DNA from: Guadua angustifolia
Taxonomy: Eukaryota > Streptophyta > Magnoliopsida > Poales > Poaceae
Direction of reading: 5' to 3'
Assembly: GCA_036346375.1 (NCBI GenBank)
Contig: CM070508.1
Coordinates: 10,968,852-11,032,851 of the forward strand
DNA length: 64,000 bases
Shown: positions 56,130 through 64,000 of the stretch, piece after piece
Layout: the number at the start of each line of letters is the position of its first letter
How positions within the stretch are numbered: the stretch's first letter is position 1
Notes under the pieces: generated by a model
Told to the model about the DNA's origin: nothing
The model's input: only the letters and a program-made list of their open reading frames with translations
The model's database searches: none
Made by a program: the position numbers and the translations under genes

Positions 56130-59100
56130 CTATATTCCACGAGCTAGAGAGCTCTCGCCATCGGGCATCGCTAGCCGGTAAGCCCGTCGATCTGTTGAAA
56201 CAACTCTATAGGGGCCCTCCCACATGCGGAGATAACTTGTTGGTCTTTGGGCGAGCTCTGAATCCGCCTCGGGGCTAGGTCCCCAACAAGGAGCTTCCTA
56301 GGTCGTATGCGACCGAGGCGCATGTCTGCGAAGAGCTTGCGGTAGTCGTTGATCGTGGCGAAGGCACGGCATCTTACTTCTTCTGCGAGGGTGAGGTCGA
56401 GATCGTTCGTGCTCGAAGTCGACTTGGTCGACCAAAGTGACCTGGCGAGCCAGCGATGACCTCGGGAGGCGGGATGGCCGATCTCGAACACGAGTGGAAG
56501 GGTGTGCACCTGTGGCTCGGCTTGTCGTGGTACGAATAGACCATAGGACGGTGGGAAGTTCGTCCACCCAGGCCTTACCGTATCGATCGAGCTCATCTGC
56601 GACTCGTTTCTTGACGCCCTGGACAATTTGCCCGTTGGCGCGTTCCGCTGCTCCGTTGCTTTGGGGGTGAGCCACCGAAGCGAAACAGATTTTGATGCCG
56701 AGTTCCTCGCAAAACTCCTGGAACAACTTCATTTGTGGCGGATACCGTTATGCGTGATAATTTTGCATGGAACCCCATACCGGTGACCACGAGCAGCGAG
56801 AAAAGCGAAGCTGCCGCCCGGCGATGATGGTCGAGACCGGTTGACATCTATCCACTTGGTGAAGGTGTCGCAAAGAGCGAGCAGGAACCTCTTCCCTCCG
56901 GTTGCTTGAGGAAAAGGGCCGAGGATGTCCAGCCCCCATGTCGAGAAGGGCTAGGCGGCGGAATGGTGCGGAGCGCGGGGCGGTGATGTGACTTCGGGCG
57001 TGGGCGGCATGCTCGGCAAGTGCGGACGATATCACGAGCATCTGAGCGCCAAGATAATAGTACCCATGCGGAAGGCCTTGCCGACCATTGTCCTGTACGA
57101 AGAGTGCGCCCCACAGAGGCCTGAGTGGATATCATGTAGGAGGTACTTACCCTCCTCCGTGGTGATGCACCGCGTCAGTATGCCGGAGACATTTCGTCTG
57201 TAGAGTTTACCCTCAACGAGCATGTATAGACTCGCCCGGCGCTTGATCCGGCTCCTCTCGGCATGGTCGGGTGGCATGTCGCCCCGGGCAAGTAAATTGT
57301 GGATGGCCTCGGCCCAGGAGGGGATACCCCCGACCACAGCGAGCACGACGGCTTGGTCGGAGATCGACGGGGCCGCCAGTGTCTCCAGGATGACGTCGGG
57401 TGGGATATCGTCGGAGGAGGAGCCGAGCTTGGAGAGGAAGTCCGCGCTGGAGTTGTCTCTCCTGGGGATGTACTTGATCTCCAAGTTCTGGAACCACTTC
57501 TCCATTTTGCGCGCCTCGGCGAGGTACTTTGCCATCGAGTCCCCCGAGCACTGGTAGTCCTTGTTGAACTGGTTGATGACGAGCTGGGAGTCGCCTTTCA
57601 CGACCAGGCGGCGCACACCCAAAGCCTTGCAAGCTCGTAAGCCGGCGAGGAGGGCCTCGTACTCCGCCACATTGTTGGTTGCTGGGAAGCCAAAACGAAC
57701 TACGTACCTCAACTTGTCGCCGCGTGGGGTAAGGATAAGGATCCCAGCCCCCGAGCGCTTGAAGGACCTCGAGCCATCGAAGAACATGACCCAGGGCTTC
57801 TCCTCTTCGTCCTGAAGCTCGGGAGCGGGCTGCGATGTCTGCTCGACCACGGTCGGTGAGCACTGCGACTTTATGGTCATGCGTGCCCACGACACGGGCG
57901 TCGAAACGCCGCCCGTTCCATGGCCCATTTGGCGGTCGCCCGCCGCCCTCCGGGTTCCTCGGGATGTCCCGGCGGGAAGTTGCTCGGGGCGACCCGGAGT
58001 CGCTGGAAATAGTCTTGAACTTGCGAAGCCATGAGGAAACATATAACGGCTTACATACTGCGGGTGGCGCTCCTTGAACCGTGCAAGACCTCGTGACATA
58101 ATAAATGGGGTCTTCTTTGAGGCCCCGTTCCGCCACCAGGCGGCACTAACGGCATGGGGGTGCGCGCGATATATATGATAACTTCTCACGGGTTGTGGCG
58201 TTGTAAGGAGGGTGGGGGCGGCAGTACGTCTTGGTCGTCGAAGGATCGTTGGGCCTCTGGAGTCCTCGAAGCCCGTGCTTGCGCAAGGTTTGGAAGAATG
58301 GGAGCCGCGCTTCCGCCGAGCCTCGAGATGAACTTCGCTGAGGCGGCCATGCGGCGGTGAGGCTTTGCACTGCTTGATCGAGGTCGGTGGTGCCATCTTT
58401 TCGATCGCCTTGATCTTCTCGGGTTTGGACCAACCCGAGCCCCGATCATGTAGCCGAGCACCTTACGGACCTTGGCTACCGAACACGCACTTCTCGGGGT
58501 TGAGCTTGATCTTGTGCTGTTCGGGTTGGCGAAGGTCTCCTCGAGGTCGCGAATGTGGTCGCCCTCGGCGGGCTTTTGCGATGATGTCGTCCACGTAGAC
58601 CTCAAGGTTCCGCCCGATCCGGGGCTCGAAAGTTTTGGTCATCGGGCGTTGAAAAGTGGCCCCGCATTCTTGAGACCAAATGACATGGTCGTATAGCAAT
58701 AGGTGCCAAAGCGGCGTGATGAAGGAAGTCTTGCTCGTCGTCGACCGCCCGACTTGATCTGGTGGTATCGAGTAAGCATCCAAGAAGCTCGGCATCTTGG
58801 CATTAGCGGTGGAGTCCACGATCTGGTCGATCTTGTGAGCGGAAATTGTCGCCGGGCAAGCGAGTTCAACCCCGTATGGTCGACGCACATTCTCCACTTT
58901 CCTCCTTCTTACGCACGATGGCCGGGTTGGCGGCCACTCGGAGTAGTTAATCTCACGAATGAAGCCGGCCTTCAAGAGCTTGTCAAGGTTCTCCTTGATG
59001 GCTGCGACTTTCTCCGGGGAAGCGGCGCAACTTTTGGCGCCTGGTCGGGGCCGGATCCCACTGCGGCTTGTGCTCAATCACCTCCTCGGGGCGCGGGCAT

Positions 59101-59975
59101 ATCCGCGGGCTCCCAGCGAATATACCCTTGTTGGCGCGAATGAAGGTGCGAGCTCGAGTTCCTATTGGAACTCGGCTCATCGGAGGCGATGGGCCTTTTG
59201 GTCGGGTCGCTCTCATCGGCGGCTGACGGCCTTTGTTGCCCCGCTAGGTCTGTATCACCGCCTTTCCGCGGGCGTTCTTCGTCGTCTCCTCGACCCCGCT
59301 GGGCGGCATGCTGCAAGGGCCAAGGCCTTGGTCTCCTGACCATGCGCCGCTTGCAGGTCGCCCGCACGATGATGACACCGTTGGGGCCGGGTAACTTCAT
59401 GCACCGATGGCCATAATGGTTGGCAGCCATGAATTTGACCAAGGCAGGTCGCCCGAGGATGGCGTTAGACGGTCACCCCGACCACCTCGAAGGTGATCAA
59501 CTTCGGGCGAAGTTATCGAGCCACCGAAGGTGGCGGGCAAGACAACCTGCCCCAAGGGGGTGATCGAACTCCGGGGACTATCCCGAAGAATGGTATGGTG
59601 ATGCTCTTGACCTTCGACCGGGGAATCTGCATTCGGTCGAGCGCTCCTGCTTGTAGCAAGTTAAGAGAGCTGCCGCCATCGACTATGACGCGATCGACCG
59701 TGGTGTTCTTGATGGTCGAGTCACGACCAAAGCGATCTTTAGGTCTCGAGCCATACAGGAGAGCATCCTCCGGGAGAAGGTGATGGTGGCCCGGCCCACT
59801 TGCGGGGCTATTCGGTGGGCTTCAGTGGCGACACAGTAGATGAATGCGTCTTGGCGGCCTTGACCTCGCGCTTTGGGTAGTGAGCCGACGAGCCACCGAA
59901 GATGACATCGATCCGGGCTCGCCTTGCTGGAACTCGTGTCGAGGTCGTCGTGCTCCTGGCAAGCATTCACCCGTC
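56130..59975 (-). pseudogene. Tat element pol: protease, RT, RNase H, integrase
   Basis: Protease has VDGGSSLNLL (catalytic Asp at 59678-59680), a variant of the usual DTGS. RT spans 59077-58463 with KLLKAGFIREI, Y-lacking LDAYS, and the catalytic YVDDII at 58580-58597. The RNase H at 57850-57400 has MFFDGSRSFKRSGAG, NNVAEYEALLAG, VKGDSQLVINQF and RRDNSSADFLS, giving the D-E-D-D set of the archaeal-type domain. The integrase zinc site follows (HDIHSGLCGAH, CRAC). In the integrase core, the usual TDNG reads THNG at 56747-56755, replacing the second catalytic Asp, while the Glu in GAAERANG is kept. The end (about 56200-56130) holds a WEGPYRV-type tail. Several frameshifts; not functional. Confidence 0.9.
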
Positions 59976-60162
59976 GGGCCGGTCGTCATCCCGGGAGCAT
60001 GGGCATCTCACCCGCCCATCGTAGAAAGCGTCTAGCTTATTACGCCAAGCCTGCAGTGTCAGTAGATCATGGCCGGCCATACTGTGGAAAAAGCGAACTT
60101 TGTTTACGTCATACCCAGCGCCCTCGACCCCATTTGCCGAGCATCGTCGCCGGGACCGCACG

Positions 60163-61712
60163 TTAGCCCTCTGCTGGGGCGGTTCTTCGCTGGTGGTCGA
60201 GGTCGACCTTGGCGAGGCTTAGGGTCCTCCCGAGCTTGACCTCGGACCTCGAGGACCTCGCTGGCCATCCATCCGAAAGCGACCACCGCGGTAGACCCCC
60301 CGCCCCTACGATCGCTTCCGCTTCTTGGGGCGGTCGTGGTCGGCGCTCTGGGTTGGTCGGACCGGCCTCTGTTTGGTTTAGACCGAGCTTACCTTGGTCG
60401 TAGTCGCGTTTCCAGCGCACGGCATCGTCCGCGTCCGCGTACCGCTCCGCCATGCGAAAAAGCTTGTTGACGCTGAGCCTCGACGTGATCTCCAGGTCCT
60501 CGGTGAGGCGTCGATCACGACCCGAACTTGAAGGCCTTGATGGCGGCCTCGTCGAAATGCTCGGGATCGAGTTCCTTGTGCGGATGAATCGCCGCACAAA
60601 GTCGGCGTAGTGGCTCGTTCTTTCCTGGATGACACGATCGAGTCTTTCTCCTGCCGGCCGCTCGTAACAACTCTGGAAATTGGAGCGAAGGCGCTCGGAT
60701 CTGACGCCCACGACTGAAGGAGCCGGGCTTCGATTAAAAGCAGTCCTAGCGGCCCCGTCCGTAAGCGGTCGGAGGTAGTTCGCCATCACGAAGCTCGTCC
60801 CCTCCCGCCGCCAAGATAGCGGTAGAATAGATGGGCGAGGAACTCGTCGGGGTTCTTGGTCCCGTCAGCGCTTCGTCGATCAGCGGGCTTGAACTGGCCG
60901 CCACCCGACGCGACGAAGGCCGTCGAGTCGCCATCTGGCCGAGGCGGACAGTGCCGCGGTCATGGTCGTCGCCGACGAGATCCCGCTTGCTTTGCGGTCT
61001 CGGTCGAGGTCCTCGAGCGGCCCGACCTTCGGCGAGAATGACCATGGCGCCGAGCACGGGAATCGCCTGGTTGGTAACGCAGCGGTCCCGACCTGCGGCG
61101 CTGGCGAACGCGTCGGAGAAGTCCGCAGACCTGCTGCCGGTCGACTCGGAGTGGCTTGGCTTGGGCCTGGTCCTGGTTGGCGCGGTGCCTACTGTGGAAC
61201 GCCGGCGCGTCTGTGTCAAAGCCTCGTCCCGAGCCCGTTGCTCGGGCTAACTCTCTGCGAGGCGTCCCGACGCTGCCGACGCGCGACGTGTTATCATTAC
61301 TTCTCGGGCGGGTCCCGAGTGCCGACTTTGGTATCATGGAGGGCGGCCTCGGTCGCGGCCGATCGAGTTCTTCGCCAGGGGCGGCCAAAGACTCCGACCT
61401 CGCCCTATCGGGTCACCATGACCCGGCGATAAGCGTGAGGCTCCCGTAGGGAGGAGCACTGGGTGGCCCAGAGGATGTGCTAGCCTTCTCCTGGGCCTCC
61501 CGCCGGAGAGCGGTTATGGCTTGGTTGATGGCAACCTGCACCATCCGGCGAGCGTCTTCCGGGGTCCGCGGATCACGGTCATCCGCACTTCCCTCGGCGC
61601 CTTGGCCGTCCGCCACCAGGACGTGCTGTTCGAGTGGTGGCGGTGAGGGCGTGAACAAGGACGCGGAGTCGGAGTCCGCGCCCGAGGAAAGTCCGTCGAT
61701 GAAGGGCGCCAT
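60163..61712 (-). pseudogene. Tat element gag
   Basis: The probable start is the ATG at 61710-61712 (MAPFIDGLSSGADSDS). The N-terminal frame includes a helix-rich stretch (PEDARRMVQVAINQAITALRR) that runs to about 61413. Then frames change several times. The capsid-type domain is recognisable at 60789-60400: NFQSCYERPAGERLDRV, DFVRRFIRTRNSIP, LFRMAERYADADDAV. The adjacent C-terminal region is basic and proline-rich (RRPRPPQEAEA). Gag would form the particle that packages the element RNA. Frameshifts preclude a full protein. Confidence 0.85.
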
Positions 61713-61760
61713 GCTCCTGGAGTCCTGGTGTCGTTCCTGCGAAAGAGCAAAACAATCGGG

Positions 61761-61777
61761 CCCCACGGTGGGCGCCA
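61761..61777 (-). other. Primer-binding site of the Tat element
   Basis: On the minus strand it reads TGGCGCCCACCGTGGGG, two bases from the LTR. This string is common as the primer-binding site of grass Tat-lineage elements. I do not assign the tRNA with certainty. Confidence 0.88.
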
Positions 61778-61779
61778 GC

Positions 61780-62440
61780 TGTCGACGATCGGGATCGTCA
61801 ACCGCAAGAAGAGAGGTAGGGGTCAGAGAGTTTATGGGACCCGAGCTGCGTTTTGCTCGAACGAAGGAAGAAAATCGATCGCGGTGATGGTCAGAGCAAG
61901 GCGACAATGAGCACGAGACAAGGGTTTATACTGGTTCGAGCCCCTGTGAAGGTAATAGCTCTACTCCAGTCGCCTTGCGGCGGTGACTCTCGTTATATCA
62001 GTGTGCAGGAAAGTGTTTACAACTCAAGACAGTAACGGTGATTCCTAGCTCGAGCCTCTTTGTGTGTCTTTGTGGTTGTCTTTGTTGTCCCCGGAGCCCG
62101 CGCATCCTTGGTCTTTATACTCATCAGACGCATAGCTGCCGGGAGATATCCCGGAGGGGCCTTCACGCACGTTGAGGATGGCGGAATCGCCGGACTTGTC
62201 GCGACTCTATGTCATCCCCACGACCCGTTCTCTGGTAACTTCGGTCAAATGCTAGATCCGAAATCCTGTGGCGGACCGAGGCTTGAACGAGATCCCGCCC
62301 GAGCTTGAGGTCGAAGTGGTCGAAGCTTCAGTCCTGGCGCTCTAGGTCGAGCGCCCAAGATGCACCTGTGTCGTGGTCGGGCCTTCCGAGCTTAGGGGCT
62401 CCGTTGACCGCCACGCCACGGCCAAGGAGTTCCCGACCCT
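61780..62440 (-). repeat. 5' LTR of the Tat element (right side)
   Basis: Homologous to 51462-52112. The inner edge is set by the primer-binding site two bases away. The outer edge is the last base of similarity with the left LTR; the genuine LTR end may be truncated. Confidence 0.85.
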
Positions 62441-62897
62441 AAATCCACGATCCTTACATTAAACTTACACCGAGCGAAGCCAGAAAAGTAAAATGAGACA
62501 TACCACCATCTAATAATGGTTTAGCAAAATCTATTTCATTTTTAGTCTACTACCTTTATTTTCCAATGAACTCATCTAATTTCAATGCCTAGTGATGAAG
62601 TGTGAATTGAGTCGAGTATTTTTGTTCATTTTGAAAGAAGATTGTTGGAATGTGAATTGCAACTACCAACGTACAATCGTATGATGTTCACATCAATATA
62701 TAGCACACCCAAATAAAGACCTGCTATTGACATCCAAATTTGAATCCAATAAAAACTGTAACTTCCAATCCAATTTGACAAGTTGTGGTATAGCTTATGA
62801 CTTCCAATCCAATTTGCTATCAACATCGATATAGTTTATGACTTATGAAGTTTACCTTAGGGCTCGGGGAGAAGACGGCAACAGGCTCGGGGGAGGA
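62441..62897. other. Short intergenic segment
   Basis: AT-rich. AACTTCCAATCCAATTTG-type words recur near 62758 and 62800. No gene seen. Confidence 0.4.
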
Positions 62898-64000
62898 TGT
62901 TGAAAGTATCTAGGCCCCTAAATTTCGGTTGAGTTTTGGTAATTGATAATAATAAAGTTTTAAAGTACTAATGTCTTTGAATTGAGTGTTTTTGAGTATA
63001 GGTTGACTCAAAGCGCAATGGACAAAAGGACATTGACTCAAAAATAGGATATCAATGCAACAAGACAAGAAGACCAAGGTATAAAAGATAAGTACCTTTT
63101 CATAGCTTTTACTGATCTCGGTGTTTGAAGAGAAAAGATCAGACTGCTAGAATAGATGTCGTACTATTAAGAGGGGTTATTGTCGTAAGTTTGATGTCGA
63201 GAAAAGTATCAAGGCTCAAAACATATTAAATCAGACATCTCAGGAATTAATGATACAAAAATGAAATCAAAAGAAATTAAAAGGTGCATGTTGATGCATA
63301 TGGGCGGTATGACCATGAGGCTCATGATAATACCCACTCATGATATAATACCGCATTTATGCAGTACCTTTTTCCAAGACTGGTGTTTTTGGCCCCTGAT
63401 CGTGCGGTATGACCAGAGAGCAAGCAGTACTACCGGCGAGTGGTAGTACCGGCCGAGTGACCAACGGTCACTGACCGAGCATTAATTGCTCCACAGTGAC
63501 TGTTGGGCATAGAGGAGCGGTAGTATCGGCCAAGGGGGCGGTAGTATCGACCTCTCAGCATGATTTTGAGTAACTTTTGGGCAATGGTTAGATTTGGTTG
63601 GTGAGGGCTATAAATACCCCCTCACCTGCATTTGAGAGCATTCTTTGGACCTCATTGAAAATATTTGAGCTCTTGTTAGTCTCCCGAAACTCTTGGAGCT
63701 TCAAATTTCACACATTAAGAGAGCTAGGAGATAATTGAGTGGTGCATTTAGTGATTGAGCCTTAGACACTCATTTCGACCTCAAGCAAGCGTCAATACTC
63801 ATTACTCTTGGAGGTTGTCGCCTCCTAGACGGCTTGGTGGCGTGAAGTTCGATGATCTTCACAAAGAAGCTTGTGTGAAGGCCCGATCGTTGTGAAGGCA
63901 AGGAGGTCGCCTACCCGGAGTGGGGAAGAGCTACCACGAGTGATCGAGGAAGGCTCAAGCAAGTGGAGCCGGCTTGAAAAAGTTCAAGCCACCTCAACGT
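62898..64000 (+). repeat. LTR of a Maximus/SIRE-type copia element (start; runs off right edge)
   Basis: Begins TGTTGAAAGTATCTAGGCCC, followed by TTTCGGTTGAGTTTTGGTAA, the typical start of SIRE/Maximus LTRs of grasses. Repeated CGGTAGTATCGGCC / GCGGTATGACC words at 63305-63560 also fit. A TATAAATA box lies at 63609-63616 with CCCCCTCACC downstream, giving plus orientation. The other end and any coding sequence are outside the window, so it may be a 5' LTR, 3' LTR or solo LTR. Confidence 0.75.

Larger units (their letters stand above)
51462..62440 (-). mobile_element. Ty3/gypsy retrotransposon, Tat lineage, nearly full length
   Basis: Two related LTRs (51462-52112 and 61780-62440) enclose, in minus-strand order, a primer-binding site, gag, protease, RT, an archaeal-type RNase H, H2C2 zinc site and integrase, then an extra ORF on the opposite strand. 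Protease-RT-RNaseH-integrase order marks Ty3/gypsy, and the second RNase H type plus the extra ORF point to the Tat lineage. The flanks do not show a clear 5-bp duplication (ACAGTC left; AAATC right), and LTR outer ends are somewhat uncertain. All coding regions are frameshifted. Confidence 0.93.

Overview
This window is plant nuclear DNA that is almost entirely transposable elements. It is most likely from a grass (Poaceae). The evidence is a Tat-lineage Ty3/gypsy element with a TGGCGCCCACCGTGGGG primer-binding site, a CACTA transposon with TNP2/DUF4218/DUF4216 and Ulp1-type coding remnants, Ac-like hAT elements with 8-bp target duplications, Tourist-like MITEs, and a Maximus/SIRE-type LTR. 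I see no bacterial, organellar or viral genes, no tRNA or rRNA gene and no CRISPR array. The species cannot be named from the sequence.

Layout. 1-4347: a minus-strand Ty1/copia retrotransposon that runs off the left edge, with a small hAT element inserted in its gag. 4348-8202: the only convincing host gene, the first three exons of a VHS-domain TOM1-like (TOL) gene on the minus strand; two small inverted-repeat elements lie in its introns, and its remaining exons are not in the window. 8203-33372: intergenic DNA built from small elements: two CAGKGGCGG-type hAT elements (12258-13166, 19374-20888), a three-element nest at 14741-15895, diverged tandem arrays, an inverted pair of LTR-like sequences (21070-21930 and 25462-26289), two direct copies of a CACTA-like end and a decayed copia gag. 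33373-45590: a CACTA complex with a minus-strand TNP2 pseudogene, a minus-strand Transposase_24/Ulp1 pseudogene, subterminal repeats at both ends and also in the middle, and a short plus-strand acidic ORF. 47761-49156: a perfectly delimited solo LTR carrying a GC-rich 57-bp hairpin-forming minisatellite. 51462-62440: a nearly full-length minus-strand Tat-lineage gypsy element with gag, protease, RT, archaeal-type RNase H and integrase, plus an extra ORF on the opposite strand. 62898-64000: the start of a plus-strand copia LTR that runs off the right edge.

Nearly all element genes are broken by frameshifts or stops. In the CACTA and gypsy regions most damage looks like one- or two-base indels, so part of it may be assembly error rather than evolutionary decay. 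The best points for follow-up are the truncated TOL gene, the antisense ORF of the gypsy element, the possible fusion of two CACTA elements, the hairpin minisatellite in the solo LTR, and the nested MITE/hAT structure with intact target duplications.
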